NCBI GenBank assembly: GCA_002898135.1
Contig: BDTQ01000256.1
Coordinates: 1 to 5,514, forward strand
DNA from: a bacterium BMS3Bbin07
Lineage (GTDB): Bacteria; Nitrospirota; Thermodesulfovibrionia; Thermodesulfovibrionales; JdFR-85
DNA: 5,514 nucleotides
Direction: 5' to 3'
Below the pieces are notes generated by a model. That model made no database searches, had not been told where the DNA came from, and saw only the letters and a list, made by a program, of their open reading frames with translations. Of the stretch, positions 1 through 5,289 are shown one piece after another. The position numbers were made by a program, and so were the translations under genes. Position 1 is the stretch's first letter. Every line of letters starts with the position of its first letter.

Positions 1-156
1 GTGGACAGGATAAATAAAGTAAACGAAACACCTGTGGTCAGGGAACTTCCCAGGGTCACTTCCCGAAAGGACGAACGGAAAGACGAGAAACGGAAAAAGA
101 AAAAAGACAAAGGCAAGAAAAAGAAGAGGAAAGGCATCGTGGATATAATGGCTTAG
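1..156 (+). CDS. Small Lys/Arg-rich hypothetical protein, possibly 5'-truncated
   Basis: An open frame runs from the first base (GTG) to a TAG at 154-156, giving 51 residues if GTG is the start. The N-terminal part reads VDRINKVNETPVVRELPRVT. The middle (about residues 22-44) is almost entirely charged, with runs of Lys broken by Asp, Glu and Arg, and the end is GIVDIMA. About 21 of 51 residues are Lys or Arg. There is no signal peptide, membrane segment or cysteine. I do not recognise a named family. Small basic proteins of this kind occur beside flagellar and sigma-factor genes, so a link to motility is inferred from context only. The start is uncertain because any ribosome binding site would lie outside the window, and the frame may continue upstream. 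The next gene follows after 33 bp with a strong Shine-Dalgarno sequence, so the two are probably co-transcribed. Confidence 0.55.
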   Translation: MDRINKVNETPVVRELPRVTSRKDERKDEKRKKKKDKGKKKKRKGIVDIMA

Positions 157-189
157 ACGCCGGGCACCGGCAGATTCAGGAGGTAAAAA

Positions 190-546
190 ATGATTAAAGG
201 GATTCTCAAGCAACGGAAAAAGACGGGAAAGATCAAGGAGGCAGACAGACTGCTGCAACTCGAGCTCTCCGAGATTGAAGAGCTTTCATCTCTTCTTATG
301 AGCCGCGTAGACACAAGGGTCCGGGCATTGAACGAAGTTGAGCAGAGGCTGGATGAAAAGATTGAAATCCTCGAAAACCTGTTAATCAAGGCAGAAAACA
401 TACTGCAGGAACCTGTAAGCACACTGGATTACCGTTACAAAGAGGTAGTATTGCTATCCCGCAAGGGCCTGAAGATTGAAGAGATAGCAAGCCTCCTTGA
501 TATACCCGGTGGAGAGGTTGAGTTTATAATCAACATGAACGCCTGA
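190..546 (+). CDS. Coiled-coil protein with C-terminal HTH-like segment, flagellar-cluster associated, function unknown
   Basis: The product has 118 residues. The ATG at 190 is preceded by AGGAGG at 178-183 with a 6-nt spacer, which supports this start. The N-terminus is basic (MIKGILKQRKKTGKIK) and has no membrane segment. Residues about 18-75 show heptad-like spacing of Leu/Ile with many Glu/Lys, as in a long coiled coil. Residues about 83-116 (YKEVVLLSRKGLKIEEIA, then LLDIPGGEVEFIINM) look like a short helix-turn-helix: an aromatic/helix start, a Gly-centred turn, an 'EEIA..L.I..GEVE.I' core and a hydrophobic end. That ending resembles small proteins annotated DUF2802, DUF6115 or SwrB-like next to flagellar genes in other bacteria. 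I recall that resemblance and have not searched for it, and unlike those proteins this one lacks an N-terminal anchor. No gene symbol is justified. The stop codon lies inside a strong hairpin, suggesting the end of a transcription unit. Confidence 0.8.
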   Translation: MIKGILKQRKKTGKIKEADRLLQLELSEIEELSSLLMSRVDTRVRALNEVEQRLDEKIEILENLLIKAENILQEPVSTLDYRYKEVVLLSRKGLKIEEIASLLDIPGGEVEFIINMNA

Positions 547-570
547 GGGGGAACTTTTTTCCTCCTCAGG
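542..570 (+). terminator. Strong hairpin at the end of the 118-residue gene, possible terminator
   Basis: Bases 542-553 pair with 559-570 in a 12-bp stem (11 Watson-Crick pairs plus one G-T at 549/563) around a 5-base loop, CTTTT. The stop codon TGA (544-546) lies within the left arm. The sequence after the stem is ACAAAATTTT, so the usual uninterrupted T-run is missing and intrinsic termination may be weak. It could instead protect the 3' end of the mRNA. The position, between two genes and about 250 bp before the next promoter, fits a boundary between transcription units. Confidence 0.5.
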
Positions 571-819
571 ACAAAATTTTGCCGCCATTATTCACCTGCC
601 GGTCTGACCCCGGCTTAGCAGCTCCCCTCTGATACCCGGCTCATGCCTCAATTGTCACACTGAAGTTGTTTCAGGTTCTGCATGAAACGCAACATGTTGA
701 AAACACAGCATTTCTGAAGTGAATCCAGAATAACATCATGCGCTTTATTTTCATGATCATGACTCTGTCTGACAGCCAGGAGGCCTCAAAACAGTAGGGT
801 TAGACCAATAACAGACAAC
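571..819. other. Non-coding stretch upstream of flgF with several short dyads
   Basis: I find no plausible gene in this stretch: the frames are closed every few dozen bases and no Shine-Dalgarno plus start pair leads into a long frame. It does hold several inverted repeats: GCCGG (598-602) with CCGGC (610-614), GTTTCA (668-673) with TGAAAC (683-688), the palindrome CAACATGTTG (690-699), and the cluster at 735-775 listed separately. Being upstream of a sigma-54 promoter, some of these could be activator sites. No single one is convincing on its own. Confidence 0.5.
735..775. promoter_or_regulatory. Cluster of dyads, candidate enhancer sites for a sigma-54 activator
   Basis: Three symmetric elements lie together. 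ATCATG (735-740) is inverted as CATGAT (752-757). TCATGATCATGA (751-762) is a perfect 12-bp palindrome. CTGTC-T-GACAG (765-775) is a further 11-bp dyad. They lie roughly 70-110 bp before the transcription start predicted from the sigma-54 promoter at 820-835, where NtrC-family activators such as FlrC/FlgR often bind. Sigma-54 promoters require such an activator, so some upstream site is expected. That these dyads are the site is inference. Confidence 0.3.
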
Positions 820-835
820 TGGCATAGCTCTTGCT
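820..835 (+). promoter_or_regulatory. Sigma-54 (RpoN) promoter of the flgF operon
   Basis: TGGCATAGCTCTTGCT at 820-835 matches the sigma-54 consensus TGGCAC(G)-N4-TTGC(A/T). GG lies at 821-822, GC at 833-834, and the spacing is the invariant one. The only clear departure in the core is T for C at the sixth position, plus A for G at the seventh. Counting 12 bases from the GC puts the transcription start near 843-848. The downstream genes are rod and ring genes, which are typical sigma-54 targets in flagellar hierarchies using FlrC/FlgR-type activators. Confidence 0.85.
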
Positions 836-850
836 TCAATAAAGCCCGTC

Positions 851-1564
851 ATGTACAAAGGCATCTACATAGCAGCATCAGGCGCCATACTCAAGGATGC
901 AGAACTCTCACTCACTGCGCGCAACATCGCCAACGCATCAACTCCAGGCTACAAAAAGGAACGGACATCCTTCAGCTCCTATCTCCTGCCTTTTGCTGAA
1001 AACATCTCCAATCCTGAACGCGTCATGGTAGAAAAGGGAAAGACCCTCACCGATTTTTCAGCCGGAGACTTCATAAAAACCGGCAATCCCCTTGACGTTG
1101 CTATCGAGGGTGATGGTTTTTTTGTGCTTGAAGGTGAGAAGTACACAAGGAGGGGGGATTTCAGGCTTGATGAAGATGGGTACCTTATAAACATTGATGG
1201 ACTGAAGGTGATGGGAGCGGATAAGACACCGCTTCAGCTCCCCCAGGGCAGGGTGGAGATAGGTTCCGGCGGGAACATCGTGGTTGATGGGAAAACAGCA
1301 GGAAGGCTCAGGATTGTCGACTTCCCCCAACCCTATAAACTCATTCTGGCAGGAGAAGCCACATACCTTGCCCCAGCGGAGCTAAAGCCCGTTGAATCAT
1401 CTTCAAGGGTCTCGCCGGGTGTAATTGAGGGCTCCAATGTAAATATAATAAAGGAGATGGTCGGAATGATAAAGACAACAAGGGAGTTTGAGACTTACCA
1501 GAAGATGATACAGGCATTTGATTCCGCCACATCAAAGGCACTAAACGAGATAGGGAGGATATAA
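851..1564 (+). CDS. flgF: Flagellar basal-body rod protein FlgF
   Basis: FlgF is a proximal rod subunit, exported by the flagellar type III apparatus and placed between the FlgB/C rod and the FlgG rod. The 237 residues match the family in length and layout. Residues 1-40 carry the rod signature ([12 protein letters not shown], then [13 protein letters not shown]). A middle FlgE/F/G-type domain follows, with [20 protein letters not shown] at about 72-93 and YTRRGDF..DEDGYL at about 98-112. The C-terminal helix region is [15 protein letters not shown] to the end (193-237). There is no signal peptide, as expected for type III export. The start fits the family N-terminus exactly, yet there is no Shine-Dalgarno sequence before it, and the sigma-54 promoter predicts a leader of only a few bases. 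It is the first gene of the operon; flgG begins 2 bp after its stop. FlgG is the main paralogue to confuse it with, but the shorter length, the sequence and the order favour FlgF. Confidence 0.95.
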   Translation: MYKGIYIAASGAILKDAELSLTARNIANASTPGYKKERTSFSSYLLPFAENISNPERVMVEKGKTLTDFSAGDFIKTGNPLDVAIEGDGFFVLEGEKYTRRGDFRLDEDGYLINIDGLKVMGADKTPLQLPQGRVEIGSGGNIVVDGKTAGRLRIVDFPQPYKLILAGEATYLAPAELKPVESSSRVSPGVIEGSNVNIIKEMVGMIKTTREFETYQKMIQAFDSATSKALNEIGRI

Positions 1565-1566
1565 CC

Positions 1567-2355
1567 ATGATAAGGTCACTTTTTATTGCGGCAACAGGCA
1601 TGGAAGCACAGAAACTGAACATTGACGTTATAGCCAACAATCTTGCAAATGTAAATACACCCGGATACAAACGGAGCAGGGCTGATTTTCAGGAACTGAT
1701 GTATGAGGAGATAAAGACCCCGGGGGCGGCTTCTGCGGAGGGCACACAGTTGCCCTCCGGCATACAGATAGGGCTTGGTGTCAGGCCGGTGGCTGTTCAG
1801 AAGGTATTTGAGCAGGGAGACTTCACACCCACAGGGAATCCCCTTGACATGGTGGTAGAGGGAAAAGGCTTTTTTCAGATCGTAAAACCGGATGGCGATA
1901 TTGCATATACAAGGGCCGGCGCTTTCAAGCTGGATAGCGAAGGCAGAATTGTAACATCGGATGGATACCCCATGGAACCGGAGATAAACATCCCGTCGGA
2001 TACACTTCAGATAACCATTGGCTCGGACGGAAGGGTAAGTGTAACACAGCCCGGAAGCAGTGCTTCCACTGAGATAGGACAGATTGAGGTTGCAAGATTC
2101 TCCAACCCCGGCGGCCTGAGTTCGATCGGGAAGAATCTCTTTGAAGAAACAGCTTCATCAGGCGTACCAACCACCGGCAACCCCGGCGCTGAAGGTCTTG
2201 GGACGATACAGCAGGGGTTTATTGAACTCAGCAATGTAAATATTGTAGACGAGATGGTCCAGATGATAGTAAGCCAGCGGGCCTATGAGATCAACTCCAA
2301 GACAGTACAGGCTGCGGATGATATGCTGCAGATAGCAAATAATCTGAGAAGGTAA
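1567..2355 (+). CDS. flgG: Flagellar distal rod protein FlgG
   Basis: FlgG polymerises into the distal rod that crosses the periplasm to the hook, through the P and L rings. The 262 residues are the usual length. Residues 1-36 hold the rod signature ([15 protein letters not shown], then [14 protein letters not shown]). Residues about 41-73 form the FlgG-specific segment ending [12 protein letters not shown], which FlgF lacks and which in known FlgG stiffens the rod relative to the hook. [22 protein letters not shown] is at about 84-105, and the C-terminal helix [38 protein letters not shown] occupies 221-260. The start at 1567 has GGGAGG at 1553-1558 with an 8-nt spacer. The 2-bp gap after flgF and 10-bp gap before flgA point to a single transcript. 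Nothing is truncated or unusual. Confidence 0.97.
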   Translation: MIRSLFIAATGMEAQKLNIDVIANNLANVNTPGYKRSRADFQELMYEEIKTPGAASAEGTQLPSGIQIGLGVRPVAVQKVFEQGDFTPTGNPLDMVVEGKGFFQIVKPDGDIAYTRAGAFKLDSEGRIVTSDGYPMEPEINIPSDTLQITIGSDGRVSVTQPGSSASTEIGQIEVARFSNPGGLSSIGKNLFEETASSGVPTTGNPGAEGLGTIQQGFIELSNVNIVDEMVQMIVSQRAYEINSKTVQAADDMLQIANNLRR

Positions 2356-2365
2356 GGTCAATCTG

Positions 2366-2995
2366 ATGATATCCCTGTTGATAGCCTTGACAATCGTTGC
2401 CGGATGGGCTCCTGAAGCCGTTATTCAGGACTACCTCATGAATAATTATCCATGGCCGGAGATTCAGGTGCAGAAGCTTGTTGCAGAGGATACCCTGCCC
2501 CGGAGCAGACCGGTTGAGATTATAACTGAAAGGGGTCCCCTCGGCAGGGCATCTTTCCTGTTCCGGTTTCCTGATAACAGGGAAGTCCGGATAAAGGCGT
2601 ACATAACCGCGAGGGATCAGGTTGTAAGGACCAGAAGGGCATTATACAAAGGGACCGTTATTCGCAGCACTGATATCTATACCACAATGATGAATGTCAG
2701 AAAAATCCCGAGGGGTGCAATAAGTGACATAAAAGGTGTGAGAGGAAAGATATTGAAAAGATCATTGCCGGCCGACAGCACCTTAACAGAGGCAGTAACA
2801 GGTGAAAAACCCCTGATCCAAAAGGGACAGCGCATTACCCTCCTTTACAAAACCAATTCCCTGCGGGTGACCGCACCAGGCGTGGCCAGAGAGGATGGCT
2901 ATTCTGAAAGGGAGATAAGCGTGATGAATCTGACATCAAGAAAGACGATAACCGGAATTGTAGAAAGCAGGGGAATAGTAAATGTGCAACCATAG
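2366..2995 (+). CDS. flgA: Flagella basal body P-ring formation protein FlgA (periplasmic chaperone)
   Basis: FlgA is a periplasmic chaperone that helps FlgI assemble into the P ring. The 209 residues begin with a short hydrophobic stretch (MISLLIALTIVAGWA), which I read as a Sec signal. It lacks the usual Lys/Arg near the N-terminus. An in-frame TGA at 2345-2347 leaves no room for a longer signal with a normal start codon. Residues about 84-145 are the SAF domain (VVRTRRALYKGTVIRSTDI...VRGKILKRSLPADSTL). Residues about 150-209 are the C-terminal FlgA chaperone domain (KGQRITLLYKTNSLRVTAPGVA, then ISVMNLTSRKTITGIVESRGIVNV). The start has AAGG at 2354-2357, 8 nt upstream, a modest ribosome site that overlaps the flgG stop. 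The last 14 bp overlap flgH, so the two are likely translationally coupled. Sequence conservation is weaker than in flgG or flgI, as is normal for this family. Confidence 0.93.
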   Translation: MISLLIALTIVAGWAPEAVIQDYLMNNYPWPEIQVQKLVAEDTLPRSRPVEIITERGPLGRASFLFRFPDNREVRIKAYITARDQVVRTRRALYKGTVIRSTDIYTTMMNVRKIPRGAISDIKGVRGKILKRSLPADSTLTEAVTGEKPLIQKGQRITLLYKTNSLRVTAPGVAREDGYSEREISVMNLTSRKTITGIVESRGIVNVQP

Positions 2996-3707
2996 TCAGT
3001 ACAGGAATAATTTCCTGCTGTCAATCTTAAGTATATTAATGCTTCTATTATCAGCCGGGTGTGCATCCACAAATACGCTTCCGCCGCCATCACCTGACTA
3101 TATACCGGAACCGACTGCATCAGAGCACCCTGGAGGCTATACCACTCCCGGCTCCATCTACCGGGAAAGGGCAAGCCTGTTTGAGGACAGAAGGGCCCGG
3201 AGGCTCAACGACCTGGTGACTGTACTGATCATTGAAAACGTATCAGGGAGCAAAAAGGCAGAGACAAAGACAGCAAAGGATTCAACCCTGAATGCGGGTA
3301 TAGATGCTTTCTTCGGTGCACCTCTCAACATGAACCTGAACAATCTCTACGGGAAGGGCAATACTTTTTCGCCAACAGCAGGCAGTTCATTCAAGAATGA
3401 CTTTCAGGGTACGGGGGAGACAACAAGAGAGGGCTCTCTAAGGGGCACCATCACGGCAAGGGTCATTAACGTCCTGCCAAATGGAAACCTTATTATAGAA
3501 TCGAGGAAAGAGGTGACCCTGAACTATGAAAAACAGGTGCTCGTGCTAAAAGGAATAATAAGACCTGACGACATATCCACCAACAACACCATTTACAGCA
3601 CAAAGGTTGCCGATGCCCGGATATTCCTCGTAGGTGACGGAATAATCGACAACAAGCAGGTCTCGGGCTGGCTTGGAAACATAGTTGACAGGATATGGCC
3701 GTTCTAG
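2982..3707 (+). CDS. flgH: Flagellar L-ring lipoprotein FlgH
   Basis: FlgH is the outer-membrane lipoprotein that forms the L ring around the distal rod. The 241 residues start with a lipoprotein signal: a hydrophobic stretch at about 11-23 followed by LSAGC, making Cys27 the likely lipidated residue. The -3 position is Ser instead of the usual Leu, a mild departure. A Pro-rich linker follows (about 33-45). Family signatures are GSIYRERASLFEDRRARRLNDLVTVLIIE (57-85), VLPNGNLIIESRKEV (164-178), GIIRPDDISTNNTIYSTKVADARI (191-214) and the C-terminal GWLGNIVDRIWPF. The start at 2982 lies inside flgA and has AGGGG at 2969-2973 with an 8-nt spacer. The unusual Cys2 is not in a lipobox and is expected to be removed with the signal. 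The TAG stop runs directly into the repeat block before flgI. Confidence 0.96.
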   Translation: MCNHSQYRNNFLLSILSILMLLLSAGCASTNTLPPPSPDYIPEPTASEHPGGYTTPGSIYRERASLFEDRRARRLNDLVTVLIIENVSGSKKAETKTAKDSTLNAGIDAFFGAPLNMNLNNLYGKGNTFSPTAGSSFKNDFQGTGETTREGSLRGTITARVINVLPNGNLIIESRKEVTLNYEKQVLVLKGIIRPDDISTNNTIYSTKVADARIFLVGDGIIDNKQVSGWLGNIVDRIWPF

Positions 3708-3795
3708 ATTGAATATTGACGATTGAATATTGACGAATAAAAAATGACGATTGATGCTTTTTCGATAGTCAATCGCCAATTGTCAATAGTCAATC
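3707..3795. repeat. Tandem 14-bp units and inverted copies forming a foldback element between flgH and flgI
   Basis: GATTGAATATTGAC occurs twice in tandem (3707-3720 and 3721-3734). A degenerate third unit follows (3735-3748, 10 of 14 matching), then a fourth start, GATTGA, at 3749. The right half holds inverted counterparts: ATAGTCAATC at 3765-3774 and again at 3786-3795. Bases 3707-3725 can pair with 3777-3795 (17 Watson-Crick pairs, one G-U, one mismatch), and 3721-3733 can pair with 3762-3774. The block begins on the last base of the flgH stop codon and ends just before the flgI ribosome site. It is AT-rich and non-coding. It could be a dispersed REP-like or MITE-like sequence, or a local RNA structure. 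No transposase or clear target duplication is present. Confidence 0.85.
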
Positions 3796-3797
3796 AA

Positions 3798-3806
3798 AAG
3801 GGGTGA
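3798..3806 (+). promoter_or_regulatory. Ribosome binding site that decides the flgI start
   Basis: AAGGGGTGA at 3798-3806 contains GGTGA, which pairs with the 16S rRNA tail. It lies 8 nt before the ATG at 3815, an ideal spacing. The alternative start, GTG at 3803, is inside this site and so could not use it. This favours ATG 3815. Confidence 0.75.
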
Positions 3807-3814
3807 CAAGGGAT

Positions 3815-4906
3815 ATGAAGAAAATTGCATTCAGTGCTGTCATGGTTCTTATTCTGGTATTGCCGATTCAGGCAGTTAATGCCGAGAGGATAAAGGACAT
3901 TGCATCCATTGAGGGTGTAAGGGAGAACCAGCTTATCGGGTACGGACTGGTTGTCGGCCTGAACAGAACCGGGGATAAGGGCAGGGCCACCATGCAGAGT
4001 ATTGCAAATATGCTGGCACGTATGGGCCTCACAGTCAACCCAAGGGACATAAAGGCAAAGAATACGGCAACCGTAATGGTCACAGCAACCCTGCCCCCCT
4101 TTCCAAGGGCCGGAAACAGGGTGGATGCGCTTGTCTCTGCCATGGCCGATGCCAAGGACATACAGGGAGGCACTCTCCTTATGACCCCACTGAAAGGACC
4201 TGACGGAAAGGTCTATGGCCTTGCCCAGGGCCCTGTCTCGATAGGAGGCTTTTCTGCAGGCACCGGGGGCACCGGCGTCCAGAAAAACCATCCCACAGTG
4301 GGAAGAATACCAAACGGCGTTATTATTGAAAGGGAGATCCCCATGTCACTGAATTCACTCACTGAGGTGAAGATAATACTTCACAATCCCGACTTCACTG
4401 TGGCCTCAAACATGATGAGGGAGATAAACAGGGCACTGAAAAGCGGATATGCAGCGGCCCTGGACCCTTCCACCGTGGCCCTGCAGGTTCCTGAAGCATA
4501 CAAGGGACGAATCGTTGAACTTATGAGGTTTGTTGAAAACATAAATGTTGCTGTTGATCTTCCTGCAAGGATAGTAATAAATGAAAGAACAGGCACTGTG
4601 GTAATAGGTGAAAACGTCCGCATCTCTCCTGTAGCAATTGCCCACGGAGGCCTTACCATTGAGATCACCACCGAATATCAGGTCTCCCAGCCACCTTCAT
4701 TTTCAGCGGGAGAGACAGTGGTGGTTCCTTCAAGGGAGGTAACGGCAAAGGAGGAAAAGGCCCATCTTATACAGGTCTCGGGGACCTCGCTTGGTGAGGT
4801 GGTGAGGGCGTTGAATGCCATGGGTATTACATCACGAGACCTGATAGCCATTCTTCAGGCCCTTAAGGCCTCCGGAGCTCTCAGGGCGGAACTGGAGATT
4901 ATCTGA
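3815..4906 (+). CDS. flgI: Flagellar P-ring protein FlgI
   Basis: FlgI is a periplasmic protein that assembles, with FlgA's help, into the P ring, the bushing around the rod in the peptidoglycan layer. From ATG 3815 the product has 363 residues: a Sec signal MKKIAFSAVMVLILVLPIQAVNA cut after residue 23, then a mature protein starting ERIKDIASIEGVRENQLIGYG, as is typical. Further family signatures are GLVVGLNRTGDKG, then ATLPPFPRAGNRVDALVSAM and GGTLLMTPLKGPDGKVYGLAQGP in the N-terminal half. The C-terminus has LGEVVRALNAMGITSRDLIAI and LKASGALRAELEII. A 4-codon longer reading from GTG 3803 is open but less likely, since it places the start inside the ribosome site. There are no cysteines, so the disulfide known in the enteric protein cannot form. 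The upstream gap of 107 bp is the largest inside the operon; the stop overlaps the flgJ start (TGATG). Confidence 0.96.
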   Translation: MKKIAFSAVMVLILVLPIQAVNAERIKDIASIEGVRENQLIGYGLVVGLNRTGDKGRATMQSIANMLARMGLTVNPRDIKAKNTATVMVTATLPPFPRAGNRVDALVSAMADAKDIQGGTLLMTPLKGPDGKVYGLAQGPVSIGGFSAGTGGTGVQKNHPTVGRIPNGVIIEREIPMSLNSLTEVKIILHNPDFTVASNMMREINRALKSGYAAALDPSTVALQVPEAYKGRIVELMRFVENINVAVDLPARIVINERTGTVVIGENVRISPVAIAHGGLTIEITTEYQVSQPPSFSAGETVVVPSREVTAKEEKAHLIQVSGTSLGEVVRALNAMGITSRDLIAILQALKASGALRAELEII

Positions 4907-5217
4907 TGATTGATCCGTCTATTCTTTCAATTTACAGCACAGGGGCCAAAAACCTGGATAACAGTACAGGAACCGGAAACAGGACCAAAACGTCTGAAGC
5001 GGAAACAGAACGGGTGGCCCGGAAATTTGAATCCCTCTTTATCTATGAACTCCTGAAGGGCATGCGTGGCATGAGCGGTAAGGGGCTCTTTCAGGGGGGA
5101 CTGTCCGGTGATGTGTTTCAGACGCTCTTTGATATGGAACTCGCAAAGACCCTTGCTGAAAGGGGCACGGGAATCTCTGAAATGCTCATGAAATCACTCC
5201 AGGGGAACGAAGATTAA
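4906..5217 (+). CDS. flgJ: FlgJ-type rod-binding protein, single-domain (no muramidase)
   Basis: The 103 residues correspond only to the N-terminal rod-binding domain of enteric FlgJ, which caps or scaffolds the growing rod in the periplasm. The core is ARKFESLFIYELLKGMR (about 38-54), matching the family pattern 'A..FE.lf...LLk.MR'. It is followed by GLFQGGLSGDVFQTLFDMELAKTLAERGTGISEML (about 60-94). The first 37 residues are Ser/Thr/Asn-rich and low in hydrophobics, with no signal peptide, consistent with type III export. The C-terminal glucosaminidase domain of the enteric protein is absent. The frame ends cleanly and flgM follows, so this is the short form known from many non-enteric bacteria and not a truncation; peptidoglycan must be opened by another enzyme. 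The start overlaps the flgI stop by 1 bp, with GGAG at 4894-4897, 8 nt upstream. Its stop codon TAA is also the first bases of the sigma-28 promoter. Confidence 0.93.
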   Translation: MIDPSILSIYSTGAKNLDNSTGTGNRTKTSEAETERVARKFESLFIYELLKGMRGMSGKGLFQGGLSGDVFQTLFDMELAKTLAERGTGISEMLMKSLQGNED

Positions 5218-5241
5218 AGTTTTTTCACCTCTGGCCGATAA
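5215..5241 (+). promoter_or_regulatory. Sigma-28 (FliA) promoter of flgM, perfect consensus
   Basis: TAAAGTTT (5215-5222), an 11-base spacer, and GCCGATAA (5234-5241) match the enteric FliA consensus at every position of both boxes and in spacing. The first three bases of the -35 box are the flgJ stop codon. Transcription should start near 5248-5252, leaving a leader of about 40 nt before flgM. A 13-bp dyad TTTATA-G-TATAAA (5245-5257) lies over the expected start. The promoter makes flgM a late gene that responds to free sigma-28, so FlgM would restrain its own synthesis. Confidence 0.92.
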
Positions 5242-5289
5242 TATTTTATAGTATAAAGTCATAGCAAATTTTGTTTAAGGAGGGGTTAA

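Noticed and set aside
159..171. GCCGG-GCA-CCGGC hairpin just before the ribosome site of the 118-residue gene
   Set aside because: The stem is only 5 bp and leaves the ribosome site at 178-183 free. There is nothing to separate it from chance in GC-containing sequence.
153..422. An 89-codon minus-strand frame over the 118-residue gene
   Set aside because: The product is a Ser-rich low-complexity string. The plus-strand gene has a good ribosome site and a coherent coiled-coil design.
1117..1123. Run of seven T in flgF (and six T at 1870-1875 in flgG), considered as phase-variation tracts
   Set aside because: Both runs encode the conserved Phe-Phe of the G.GFF motif of the rod proteins; the lengths are too short to suggest slippage control.
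3707..3795. The repeats before flgI considered as a small CRISPR array or insertion sequence
   Set aside because: The units are 14 bp, directly adjacent with no spacers, and partly inverted; there is no transposase gene.
3794..4291. A 165-codon open frame on the minus strand across the start of flgI
   Set aside because: It is the shadow of the strongly conserved FlgI coding frame. Its translation shows no recognisable family.
5218..5225. T-rich run after flgJ, considered as the tail of an intrinsic terminator
   Set aside because: There is no hairpin directly upstream, and the run is fully explained as part of the sigma-28 -35 box and spacer.
5240..5257. AT-rich TATA-like sequence upstream of flgM, considered as a sigma-70 promoter
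   Set aside because: No matching -35 element at suitable spacing is seen, and the perfect sigma-28 promoter explains transcription here.
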